The notes under the pieces are model-generated. The model was not told the DNA's origin. It did not search any database and saw nothing but the letters and a program-made list of their open reading frames with translations. From Lyngbya confervoides BDU141951 (lineage in GTDB: Bacteria; Cyanobacteriota; Cyanobacteriia; Thermosynechococcales; Thermosynechococcaceae), in the NCBI RefSeq assembly GCF_000817775.3, contig NZ_JTHE03000045.1, forward strand, positions 1-48,530: DNA of 48,530 bases, written 5' to 3'. Shown here piece after piece: positions 41,001 to 48,530 of the stretch (within the stretch, counting starts at the first letter, position 1; each line of letters starts with the position of its first letter). The position numbers and the translations under genes were made by a program.

Positions 41001-43506
41001 CGGCGTAGAGGCCTGACTCAATGGGCTGGCTCAGGTGCTCCAGCCAGCGCTCCTGACGATGGTCTCCGGCCAGCACGTGGCACTCAAAGTTTTCGATGTA
41101 GGTGTTATTCTCGTAGGTGGCCAGGACCTTCTCTTGGAACCGCTGTGGATTGGCGAAGAGATGACACAGTTGAGTTTGAATCAGATCCTTTTTGGGTTTG
41201 CCAATCAGCGCTCGGCGCTCCAGTCCAAAAAAGGTCTCCAGGGCCTGATTCATCCAAACAATCCGGAAGCTTGCATCTAGAATAAACATGCCAACGGTGG
41301 ATTTTTCCAGCACATCGTTGGTCAGGGAGCTAAACTTCGCTTCACTCTTCTTTAAGGCAGCCACAGCCTGCACCCGTTCTGTAATATCTTCGGCCAGGCA
41401 CAGAAGAAAGGGTGGATGATGGGTATTTCCGGGAATAGGAACCTTGAGGGTGTGGAGACTGCGAGGTCCCAGGCTGTGGCTCAGAATTTTCTCCTCGGGA
41501 ATGTCAATAATCTGTCCCTGGGCCATGGCCTCACGATCTTTTTGTTCGTAAACCCTGGCCTGCTCCGGGGGAAAAAGATCCCAACCGCTTTTTCCAATGA
41601 GCTGCTCTCTGGGAAGCCCAAAGAGCCCCTCGCAGGCCGGGTTAACCAGGGTCAGCTGGCCAAAACGTTCCGCGCTGGCATCCTTGATAAAAAGTGCCAT
41701 GGGGAGATGCTCAATAATTCCCTCCAGGAAGGCCTGGGTTTGGGTCAGCTCCTGGGTCTGCTGTTGCCGCTCGGTAATTTCTAGCCGCAGTTTGTGGTTG
41801 GTCTGAGAGAGCTCCAGGGTGCGTTTGCGAACCTGGCGCTCCAGGTACCGATTGAGCTGCTGTCGCTCCAGTTCGAGCTGCTTTCTTTCCGTAATATCAT
41901 GGGCGGTGGCATAGATCAGCTCATCCTCCACCGAAGCGATCGCATTCCAGAGAAACCAGCGAATCTGACCATCCTTGCTCCGATACCGATTTTCAAATTC
42001 CTTAACCCGCTCACCTTGTCTCAGGGCTTGAGCTGCAGCTAGCGTTGAGGCGTGATCTTGACTCTGTACAAACTCGATAAAGGGGCGTCCGAGCAGCTCA
42101 TGGGTTTCATATCCCAGGGCAAGGGTCCAGGCTGGATTCACGCGCTTGAACATGCCATCAAACCCGGCAATGCAGTTCAGGTCCGGGGACTCTGAAAAGA
42201 ACTGCTCGCTCTGTCGCATTAAATCTTGAATTTGAGTCACATCCGCTGCGGTACCCGTGACGCCGAGCACGCTTCCAGCCTCATCCTGAATCCGCACCGC
42301 CCTGAATTGGAGCCAGACCATCCGTCCCTGTCTCCCTTTATGGCTAATCTTAAGCTGCTGATAGGACTCTGCCGCCATCACTCGCTTCAAAAACTGCTGC
42401 ATTTGCAGGGCGATGGACTCGGGTTGAAACTCTAGAAAGGACTGACCCATCAGCGCTTCGGGAGTCTGACCATAAATTTCGCTGCAGGCGGAATTTATGA
42501 AGGTGATCTTGCCCTCTCGATTAACGCTCCAGATTAGGTCCTGACTGGCTTCTACTAGGGTTCGATACTGAGTTTCCCGATCTCGCAACTGCGCCTGGAT
42601 TTGACGCATTGCCTGAATTTGTCGACGGATATACAGGCGCCACACTGAAACCACCATCAATCCCAGGATCAGCGCCACTAACAGCCCAGAAATTATCCAT
42701 TCATAGACCCAATGGCTGTGCTCAGCGCCGTACCATTGCAGATAGAGACGGCGGTATTCCGGCGACGCTAGAAATTCCCTGACGCCTTGGTTTAAGCGAT
42801 TCACTAAGGCTGGGTTGTCTGGGCGAACGGCGATGGCTTGCTTGATTTCCTGGAGCGGCGGTTCCAGGGTTTTAAGGCGATCTTCAAGGCCCATACCGCG
42901 GGCAATGGCCTTCAACCTGGGTTCAGCATAAACCAGGGCATCCACTTCGCCGGAGAGCAGCGCAAACAGCGCTGATTCAGCCTGATCATAAATCACCAGG
43001 TTCAGCGGCTGGTTTTGGAGCAGCTGCAGTCCCGCACTTTCCCGCACAACCGCGATGGACAGGTTGTCCAAGTCTTGAAAGCGCTCTAGCTTGCTGGACT
43101 CTCGGACAAAGGGAACAACCTGAAAGGTTTCCAGGGGGGCACTAAAGCTGAATTCTGCGGCCCGTGTCTCGGTAATCCCAAGGTTAGGGATCACATCGAC
43201 CTCCCCAGAACGGAGCGCTTCAATCACCTCGGCCCAGCTTTGCTTCGTTACGTAGGTGACCTGGAGGTCTGTCCGTTCTGCAATGGCGTTCATCACCTCA
43301 ATGGCAAAACTCTGAGGAGCCTGTTCTGTGGTGACTTGAGACTGGGGGGGAGGATTTTGCACAATGGCTGCGCTAATCTCAGCCGGGCTCGATGGCTGAC
43401 CCCAAGCCAGCGTTGCGCCAATAGCTAGCGAAGACAACCAGCAAAAACAAAATAATCCCCAAAGGAACAGGCGGCTTCTTCTTTTGAAAGTTGCGGAGGC
43501 GGACAT
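38089..43506 (-). CDS. Giant sensor: periplasmic binding domain, eight PAS domains, GGDEF and EAL
   Basis: An 1805-residue receptor. A hydrophobic lead (about 13-35) is followed by a type 3 solute-binding domain (about 40-260), then a membrane helix (about 272-294). Eight PAS-like domains follow (from about 305 to 1350), a GGDEF domain near 1365-1525 (RLGGDEFTVLVE at about 1437) and an EAL domain near 1540-1785 (EALVRWHHP, ITESMLIEY, DDFGTGYSSL, AEGIES). Both catalytic sites appear intact, so it may make and break c-di-GMP. The third and seventh PAS domains share long motifs (HLPMALFIKD/HLPVAVFVKD and FGQ) and look like a duplication. The ligand is unknown. ATG 43506 has AGGAA ten bases upstream. 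Confidence 0.9.
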   Translation of the reverse strand: MSASATFKRRSRLFLWGLFCFCWLSSLAIGATLAWGQPSSPAEISAAIVQNPPPQSQVTTEQAPQSFAIEVMNAIAERTDLQVTYVTKQSWAEVIEALRSGEVDVIPNLGITETRAAEFSFSAPLETFQVVPFVRESSKLERFQDLDNLSIAVVRESAGLQLLQNQPLNLVIYDQAESALFALLSGEVDALVYAEPRLKAIARGMGLEDRLKTLEPPLQEIKQAIAVRPDNPALVNRLNQGVREFLASPEYRRLYLQWYGAEHSHWVYEWIISGLLVALILGLMVVSVWRLYIRRQIQAMRQIQAQLRDRETQYRTLVEASQDLIWSVNREGKITFINSACSEIYGQTPEALMGQSFLEFQPESIALQMQQFLKRVMAAESYQQLKISHKGRQGRMVWLQFRAVRIQDEAGSVLGVTGTAADVTQIQDLMRQSEQFFSESPDLNCIAGFDGMFKRVNPAWTLALGYETHELLGRPFIEFVQSQDHASTLAAAQALRQGERVKEFENRYRSKDGQIRWFLWNAIASVEDELIYATAHDITERKQLELERQQLNRYLERQVRKRTLELSQTNHKLRLEITERQQQTQELTQTQAFLEGIIEHLPMALFIKDASAERFGQLTLVNPACEGLFGLPREQLIGKSGWDLFPPEQARVYEQKDREAMAQGQIIDIPEEKILSHSLGPRSLHTLKVPIPGNTHHPPFLLCLAEDITERVQAVAALKKSEAKFSSLTNDVLEKSTVGMFILDASFRIVWMNQALETFFGLERRALIGKPKKDLIQTQLCHLFANPQRFQEKVLATYENNTYIENFECHVLAGDHRQERWLEHLSQPIESGLYAGGRIEYYSDITARKVASESIEQLGIAVENAMSGISKLDTEGNFVMVRQDYARLLGYEPEELVGRPWTQTVPQGDYALALATYRQMLETGRAEKELQALRKDGTRFYKQILLVKSVNADGAWDGHYCFMRDITDRKRTDERLRLLEAAIANASDAVLITAAEPIDETGPEIVYVNEAFCQATGYSLAEVKGKTPRILQGPRSDRATLNQLRQALEHWQPFRGELLNYRKDGSEYWVELNISPVANESNWYTHWVAIQRDISDRKRAEQEILETRNFLDNVINHLPVAVFVKDATPDRFGQFMLWNQTSETLFGLPASQTLGKTVHDLFPQPEADFFEQEDRTAVTSQQIVSVPVEAIESPHLGQRYLYTVKVPVFSDSGDPKYLLCFSEDITERRTAERVLRDSEATNRALLQAIPDLLLRIQADGTYKQVFSFMDSPSEPGIGGRGGKIQDVLPPEKVAERLFYIQRALTTRQLQVYEYQIELQGKVIEEEARIIAIGDQEVLMMIRDISDRKQAERQLRFAALHDELTGLLNRSAFFNRVDHCLKRLKRHEDHRFALLFIDLDRFKVVNDSLGHQVGDQLLIAIATILRNAVRETDTVARLGGDEFTVLVEEFQALEEVIQVVERLLDQLNLPIQLESHQLYTSASIGVVLGNPDYESSEDLIRDADIALYRAKDNGRSRYEIFNRAMYQAASRRLSLENDLRQAIQNQEFEVYYQPIICLRQGHIVGFEALVRWHHPQKGMISPGDFIPIAEETGLIVPLGYWVLRTACHQMKTWQSDYPQATTAQICVNLSPQQLRDPQIQEHIRLSLSETGLAPQCLELEITESMLIEYTDLAVDLIQSLRNQGIGFSLDDFGTGYSSLSYLHRFPVDTLKVDRSFVQRLQPNSENYEIIQAMIALAHTLSIEVVAEGIESPEHVELLQNLGCEFGQGFLFSRPVTADRAGELLGQYRLLRADGRDTVSSDNDPQR

Positions 43507-43938
43507 AACAGCGTAGTTCCTGGGTGAAGCATGGCGAGCTCGGAGCAGCTATCCTTAGGCGGTTAAAATGTAGAGCTTTTAAGTTTATTCGCGTCTAATT
43601 TTACTTCGCGTCACTGAGATAAATCCTGCCCAAAACTCATCCAAACGTTGACCTCTAGGCGGTTGATCTTGAGGGACTCTAACCCTGTTTCAGGGGGGAT
43701 GCCCATTCCGACGCTTCCGTCTCTAGAGCACGAGGTTTTAGTGTTTAGTTTACCCAGTTTTTTAAGCAGCACACCTATCAGCCCAGGCAATGGGTTGTCT
43801 CCTAAGCTGGGGGGTAATTTATTTTTTTGTAAAGTAAAACGGTGGCCTATTTTTCTATGTGAAAATATAAACAGTCTGGCTGATGTTATTTCTGTTTTAT
43901 GCGGGTATGAGGAGCTTAATTTTTCTGGCGGACGCCTT
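43507..43938. other. Intergenic region before the giant sensor gene
   Basis: These 432 bases lie between the end of the DUF924 gene and the start of the giant sensor gene, both on the minus strand. Open frames exist on both strands, but none has a ribosome site or recognisable protein. The stretch at about 43800-43920 is AT-rich and the likeliest promoter region for the sensor. I see no riboswitch or other known element. Confidence 0.45.
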
Positions 43939-44538
43939 CTAGAACCCAGATCCTGGCTGCTGCAAAAAGTCTTGCTCTGCTGGTGTATTGGGGCGTCCCA
44001 GGATGGAGTTGCGATGGGGAAAGCGACCAAATCGCCGGATGACCTCGGCATGTTTTTGGGCATAGCGAAGGGCATCGCTGCTTGGCAGATGATTCTTAAG
44101 TCCTTGCCAGAGCTGGAGGCTCAATTGCTGGTCGCTCCAGGCCTCACTGTGCTCAAAGGGCAGGTAAATAAACCAGCGCTGCACGGGCAGCAGCCGTTGA
44201 TCAAACTGCTGTTCGAGGGCCTGTTGCGCGATCGCTCGGGCCTTGGAGTCTGCGGTAAAGGCCTGGGGCTGGCCCCGGTAGAGATTGCGCGAAAACTGGT
44301 CTAAGACAATCAGGAGGGCTAGAGATCCCTCAGGGTGATCGCCCCAGAAATCCAGTTGCCCCGCCATGGCTTGATGGTGAACGGCCAGAAAGCGATCGCG
44401 GATGCTTTGGTCAAAATCTGGATTCTTCATAAACCAGAATTTACGGGGCTGGCCGTAATCGGGTGATCCTGGATCACCAAACCAAAAGTCTAAAATCGCT
44501 TGGGGCGAAGCGGCTGGGACCGTGGAGGAATGGATCAT
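43939..44538 (-). CDS. DUF924 family protein
   Basis: A 199-residue soluble, helical protein of the DUF924 family. Motifs are ILDFWFGDP near the N-terminus, KFWFMKNPDFD, LALLIVLDQFSRNLYRG, IYLPFEHSE and RFGRFPHRNSILGR. The function is unknown. It stands alone on the minus strand, between a decayed transposon fragment and the giant sensor. Confidence 0.88.
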   Translation of the reverse strand: MIHSSTVPAASPQAILDFWFGDPGSPDYGQPRKFWFMKNPDFDQSIRDRFLAVHHQAMAGQLDFWGDHPEGSLALLIVLDQFSRNLYRGQPQAFTADSKARAIAQQALEQQFDQRLLPVQRWFIYLPFEHSEAWSDQQLSLQLWQGLKNHLPSSDALRYAQKHAEVIRRFGRFPHRNSILGRPNTPAEQDFLQQPGSGF

Positions 44539-44626
44539 GATCTGACTCTATCGAAATTCTTCGCAGTACACCAGCCAGCACTGCAAACTTAGCTGGGGGT
44601 GTAGCGGAGCGCGACCACAAAGAGCA

Positions 44627-44654
44627 GTCTACATGGTTTTTGTATAGTGTAGAC
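44627..44654 (+). repeat. Hairpin directly before the TnpB fragment
   Basis: GTCTACA (44627-44633) and TGTAGAC (44648-44654) form a 7-bp inverted repeat around a 14-base loop, ending at the base before ATG 44655 of the TnpB remnant. A TATAGT just inside could be a -10 box. It may be a left-end structure of the former element. Confidence 0.45.
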
Positions 44655-45120
44655 ATGCTAAACATGACCTGGAAATTCAAGCTAGAACCAACCGCTGAGC
44701 AGATTTCAGAGTTGAGCACATTCTGGATGGGGGCCGCAATGTCTGGGCCGCAATGTCTGGAACTTTGCCCTGCGGGAGTGCAAAGACTGGCTCGATTCTC
44801 GCAAGTCACCCGTGAATGCTTGTTTGATTCAGCAAGCGTTTATCTGGTCAGCGGATGCGCCCTTCCCTAGGTGTGCTCGGCAGTGCAAGTCGTTAACCGC
44901 AGCAACGGCCGATTTCCCTAGGCTCAAGACCGTGAATGCTCAGGTGCTTCAGCAAGGTCTCAGGAAGCTCGATGGCGCGTGGAGGGGATGGGGCGGGGAC
45001 TGGGGCGGGGACTGGGGTTACTCCGTCTGGCTGTCACCTGTTGAAGCAGGAAATCTTTGGGGCGACCCCAGGAATCTCTCTCTATACCGGAAAGTTCAAC
45101 CTGACAGGTCAGAGGGAGAG
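44655..45120 (+). pseudogene. Decayed TnpB (IS200/IS605 OrfB) fragment
   Basis: The first frame begins MLNMTWKFKLEPTAEQ, the usual TnpB N-terminus, and runs to about 44735. The family pattern then continues one frame over: CRNVWNFALRECKDW, SRKSPVNAC, FPRLKTVNAQVLQQ, LRKLDGAW (to about 44985). A 14-bp tandem duplication (44731-44744 and 44745-44758) plus a single-base loss in a G-run explain the frameshift. The RuvC nuclease core and zinc finger of TnpB are missing, so it is dead. Downstream a 12-bp tandem repeat (44989-45012) and a stretch reading FGATPGISLYTGKF may be leftovers. It abuts the end of the helicase gene. Confidence 0.7.
44731..44758. repeat. 14-bp tandem duplication in the TnpB remnant
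   Basis: Two adjacent copies of GGGCCGCAATGTCT. The duplication shifts the reading frame inside the conserved CRNVWN segment, so it is one of the lesions that inactivated the gene. Confidence 0.85.
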
Positions 45121-45124
45121 GATG

Positions 45125-47464
45125 TCAATCAACGCGATCGAGGCGTGTGACCTTCGGATCGAGAATCTTTTGCCCGACTCCCGCAAACTTTACCGCCAAA
45201 CAAATCTTATTGCCAGCCCCAAAGACGTGGGTGACCTCCCCCAGGCCAAAACCCTTGTGTAGAAGGCGATCGCCCACCCCCCAATCCTGAGCGTGGGTAT
45301 TGGGGTGGGGAGACACCGGTGGCGATGGCGCCGCCATGTTCGGGGGCCGCTTGGGAATGGCTAAGGGAGATCGAGCCTCAAGTTGTTCCTTGGGCAACTC
45401 TGACAGGAACAGCGAGGGCATGGCAGGTTCGCGAGATCCATAGAGTCGTCGTTCCCTGGCATGGGAAATAAACAGCTGATCCTGGGCGCGGGTGATGCCA
45501 ACGTAGCACAGCCGTCGTTCCTCTTCCAGGGCCGCAGCATCGTCAAGGGATCGAAAATTCGGGAACAGCCCCTGTTCCAGGCCCACGAGAAACACAATGG
45601 GAAACTCTAAACCCTTGGCGGAATGGAGGGTCATCAGTGACACCGTGGAGGATTCCTCCAGGTTGTCAAGGTCCGAGGCCAGGGCGGTGCTTGCTAAAAA
45701 GGCCGTCAGGGAAGGGTCTCCGTTTTCCTCCGCAAACTGGATTGAGGCGTTGTACAGCTCCTGGACGTTCCGCAGGCGATCGTCGGCCTCCTCTGTACCC
45801 TGGGCTTTCAAGCTATCCACGTAGCCCGACTGCTCTAGGATGCCCTGAATAATCTCCGCTCCAGCCTGGGTTTCGTGGGCTGTGTGCCAGTGCTGAATCA
45901 TCTGGGCGAAGTTTAAAATTGATTTGGCACTGCGACCCGCGAGGGTCTTGACCGAGGTGTCATCGCGAATAATTTCCCACAGGGGCACCCCCAACTCCTG
46001 GGCGGCGCTACTGAGGCGGTCCAGGGTGGTTTTGCCAATGCCGCGGCGGGGAACGTTGATAATTCGCTGCAGACTCACCGAATCAGCAGGATTCATCACC
46101 AGGCGGAGATAGGACAGCACATCCTTAATTTCACGGCGATCGTAAAACTTGAGGCCCCCCACCACCGTGTAGGGAATGTTCCAGCGCACCAGCATGTCTT
46201 CAAAGGCACGGGATTGGGCATTGGTCCGGTACAAGATCGCAAAATCGCCCCAGGTGATCTCGGGATGCTGCATCTCCAGGTTGCGGATCTGCTCGACTAC
46301 AAATTCTGCCTCGTGAAGCTCATCATCGGCGCGGAAGCAGGTAATCGGCTCCCCGGCTCCCCGCGTCGGCTTCAAAATTTTGTCAATGCGCTCGGTATTG
46401 TTTTCAATCAGTTCGTTTGCCGTTTGCAGGATGGTTTCCGTAGATCGGTAATTGTCCTCTAGCTTGACCATGGTGCGAGTGTCGTCATCCGGGAGCCCAT
46501 CGCCAAAGTCCTTCTGGAAATCCATCAGAATTGTGAAGTCTGCGGCCCGGAAGGAATAAATGGACTGATCCGCATCTCCAACGACGAACACCGAGCGATA
46601 GTTCCAACCCTGGAACTGTTGGGGATGCACCCCGTTAGTGGCCAGCATCTGAATCAGCTCATACTGCGTGCGATTGGTGTCTTGATATTCATCCACGAGC
46701 AAATGATGGAACTGTCGATGCCAGTAATCCAAAATAGCGTCGTTCTGCCGCAACAGATCTACCAGAATCCGGATCAGATCATCAAAATCGAGGGCATTAT
46801 TGGCCGCTAAGGCATCCTGATAGAGATTGTAGACATTGGCAATGACCCGGCCTCGATAATTAGGCTGACTGGCTTCGTAGTCTTCGGGGCCTAATCCCTG
46901 ATTTTTGGCGTTGCTGATCGCAAATCGAACCGATCGCGGCTGAAATTTACGATCGTCTAGGTTCAGCTGCTTGACAATAATGTCCTTCATCAGCCCCTGG
47001 ACATCCGATTCATCAAAAATAGAAAAATTGCGTTGCCACTGTCGTCCCTGGCCGTCCTTAAACTTTTCAATATCCAGCCGCAAAATCCGGGCGCAAAGGC
47101 TGTGGAAGGTGCCAATCCACAGGTGTTTGGTAATGGTTTTGTAAACCCGCGATCGCAGCTTGGTTTGCTCGTAGGGCGATAGCAAATCCAGCGCCTTTCC
47201 GCCGTCCTCCAAGGCTAGTCTTTCTGCGAACAGTCGCTCAATGCGCTCCTTCATTTCCTTGGCGGCCTTATTGGTAAAGGTAACCGCAAGAATGTTTTCT
47301 GGTGCAACCCGATGGGTGAGCACCAGGTTGGCAATGCGAAAGGTGAGCGCTCGGGTCTTGCCTGACCCTGCCCCAGCGACCACCAGCAGCGGACCGCAGA
47401 AATGCTCCACAGATCGGCGCTGAGAGGGGTTGAGATGACTCAAAAAATCAGGATCAGCAGGCAT
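45125..47464 (-). CDS. pcrA: UvrD/PcrA-family DNA helicase
   Basis: A superfamily 1A 3'-5' helicase for repair and replication restart. Walker A is AGAGSGKT (about 30-37) after the Q-motif LNPSQRRSV; LLVDEYQDTN (Walker B) lies near 257; motif III is VVGDADQSIYSFRAAD, and the C-terminal motifs include TLHSAKGLEFPIVF and YVGITRAQ. The C-terminus ends in GVGDRLLHKGFGLG, the PcrA-type tail that contacts RNA polymerase. ATG 47464 was chosen over the TTG at 47488. Length is 779 residues. Its stop lies at the edge of the transposon remnant. Confidence 0.93.
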   Translation of the reverse strand: MPADPDFLSHLNPSQRRSVEHFCGPLLVVAGAGSGKTRALTFRIANLVLTHRVAPENILAVTFTNKAAKEMKERIERLFAERLALEDGGKALDLLSPYEQTKLRSRVYKTITKHLWIGTFHSLCARILRLDIEKFKDGQGRQWQRNFSIFDESDVQGLMKDIIVKQLNLDDRKFQPRSVRFAISNAKNQGLGPEDYEASQPNYRGRVIANVYNLYQDALAANNALDFDDLIRILVDLLRQNDAILDYWHRQFHHLLVDEYQDTNRTQYELIQMLATNGVHPQQFQGWNYRSVFVVGDADQSIYSFRAADFTILMDFQKDFGDGLPDDDTRTMVKLEDNYRSTETILQTANELIENNTERIDKILKPTRGAGEPITCFRADDELHEAEFVVEQIRNLEMQHPEITWGDFAILYRTNAQSRAFEDMLVRWNIPYTVVGGLKFYDRREIKDVLSYLRLVMNPADSVSLQRIINVPRRGIGKTTLDRLSSAAQELGVPLWEIIRDDTSVKTLAGRSAKSILNFAQMIQHWHTAHETQAGAEIIQGILEQSGYVDSLKAQGTEEADDRLRNVQELYNASIQFAEENGDPSLTAFLASTALASDLDNLEESSTVSLMTLHSAKGLEFPIVFLVGLEQGLFPNFRSLDDAAALEEERRLCYVGITRAQDQLFISHARERRLYGSREPAMPSLFLSELPKEQLEARSPLAIPKRPPNMAAPSPPVSPHPNTHAQDWGVGDRLLHKGFGLGEVTHVFGAGNKICLAVKFAGVGQKILDPKVTRLDRVD

Positions 47465-47535
47465 AGGAACAGCGATCGCAAGAAGCAACGTACCGATTCT
47501 ATCCTTTTGCCTGGATCCTGTAGGGTTCGATTTTC

Positions 47536-47757
47536 CTAGAAGCTAAGTTTGAGAGCGCTCACGGGTACCTCGTCCCAAGACTCAACGGTGCGCATGCGGA
47601 CGGTCCACCCTGCCGCTCTCTGACTATCGGTGAGATTATTTACAAAGGACTGATGACAATCCTGGGCTTGGGATTGATCATGACAGGCGATGCAGGCGTA
47701 GAGTAACCCTGAGGGATCTAGCTGCTCGTTGACCCAAATCGTTCCGGACGGTGCCAT
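47536..47757 (-). CDS. Small cyanobacterial protein with a CxxCH motif
   Basis: A 73-residue soluble protein. ATG 47757 is preceded by GGGAG at a good distance. The N-terminal part reads GTIWVNEQLDPSGLLYACIACHDQSQAQDCH, then an amphipathic middle (NNLTDSQRAAGWTVRMRTVE). CIACH matches the c-type haem motif CxxCH, but without a signal peptide covalent haem attachment is unlikely. The Cys/His set could instead bind a metal. I do not recognise the family. It sits between pcrA and psaC, on the same strand. Confidence 0.62.
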   Translation of the reverse strand: MAPSGTIWVNEQLDPSGLLYACIACHDQSQAQDCHQSFVNNLTDSQRAAGWTVRMRTVESWDEVPVSALKLSF

Positions 47758-47855
47758 CTTTTTCTCCCTTGGTGCGGTTACACCACGTGCAGTTCGATTC
47801 CTCCAGTTTAGAACGACCTCCTCGAGCAATCAAAATTCTGGCAACGTGAATTCAC

Positions 47856-47931
47856 AAAAAATCACCCTTGAGTTAGCCCTCTACTAAGGCTGAAATCCTC
47901 AAGACTTCAGCACGCTCAAAGGTGATTTTTT
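47856..47931 (-). terminator. Terminator of psaC
   Basis: Two 17-base arms (47856-47872 and 47915-47931) pair with one mismatch (AAAAAATCACCCTTGAG against its complement). The arms enclose a smaller GCTGAA/TTTCAGC hairpin. On the minus strand the structure ends in T6. It begins 50 bases after the psaC stop. The A-run on the other side means it could also stop plus-strand transcripts. Confidence 0.8.
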
Positions 47932-47980
47932 GATGGATCAATGACGTCAGGGTCAGCAGTCGGGACGCGGGTTCACTGGC

Positions 47981-48530
<550 letters not shown>

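Noticed and set aside
43611-44075. 154-codon minus-strand frame ending before the giant sensor gene
   Set aside because: Overlaps DUF924 in another frame, low-complexity composition, no start signal.
43648-44304. 218-codon plus-strand frame across the DUF924 gene and its downstream region
   Set aside because: Half lies opposite the clear DUF924 gene; no ribosome site and no recognisable protein pattern.

Overview
The window is a piece of a cyanobacterial chromosome. The clearest markers are psaC (photosystem I iron-sulfur subunit) at the right end, the many HIP1-type GCGATCGC octamers (for example near 806, 9400, 10740, 12480, 12903 and 16390), the fused CbiG-CobJ cobalamin enzyme, and typical cyanobacterial families (DUF2808, DUF2301, pentapeptide repeats). 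The genus cannot be fixed from the sequence alone. Most of the window is dense single-copy housekeeping and accessory chromosome. No rRNA, CRISPR array, prophage or intact insertion sequence is visible.

Layout. 1-0.8 kb: a RelB/ParE-type toxin-antitoxin pair followed immediately by an 88-bp structure with the layout of an integron attC site, so the pair looks like a captured gene cassette. 0.8-5.2 kb, minus strand: a SprT/DUF2786 metalloprotein, an SMP-30 lactonase, and a tight dtd-glk-rhomboid cluster. 5.3-6.0 kb: rpiA, convergent with a short nitrogen cluster urtE-ureD-ureA (6.0-7.9 kb) that lacks the rest of the urea transporter and urease genes. 8.3-13.2 kb, plus strand: a signalling operon with a PP2C phosphatase, a Ser/Thr kinase with an FHA domain, a zinc-ribbon vWA protein, and a second zinc-ribbon kinase with a membrane helix and TPR repeats. 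Its composition recalls the TerY phosphorylation triad. 13.2-19.3 kb, minus strand: an NlpC/P60-like secreted protein, two different metallophosphoesterases (the second a CpdA-like cAMP phosphodiesterase preceded by a good CRP-type site), a free-standing FtsH-like (M41) peptidase, a VanY-type carboxypeptidase, gltX and tRNA-Asp(GTC).

19.4-23.7 kb: a small coiled-coil protein, a Tat-type lipoprotein solute-binding protein, two cyanobacterial hypotheticals and an orphan sugar-type ABC permease. 23.8-29.2 kb, plus strand: the cell-shape operon mreB-mreC-mreD, then dxs (isoprenoid precursors) and mtnA (methionine salvage). 29.2-38.0 kb, minus strand: a methyltransferase, a small unknown protein, a PlsC acyltransferase, a DUF2808 exported protein, a pentapeptide-repeat protein, a YebC regulator, CbiG-CobJ, a small membrane protein, a 49-residue Thr/Ser/Pro-rich lipoprotein, a DUF2301 membrane protein and a SAM hydrolase. 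38.1-43.5 kb: a single 1805-residue receptor (periplasmic binding domain, eight PAS domains, GGDEF, EAL). 43.9-48.2 kb: a DUF924 protein, a decayed TnpB fragment, the PcrA/UvrD helicase, a small CxxCH-containing protein and psaC with a strong terminator.

How they fit together. Several blocks concern sensing and second messengers: cAMP hydrolysis under a likely cAMP-CRP site, c-di-GMP synthesis and breakdown in the giant receptor, and reversible Ser/Thr phosphorylation in the kinase operon. The observations I would check first are the attC-flanked toxin-antitoxin cassette, the CRP site before the cAMP phosphodiesterase, and the phosphatase-kinase-vWA-kinase operon. All functions are read from motifs and context; no database search was run.
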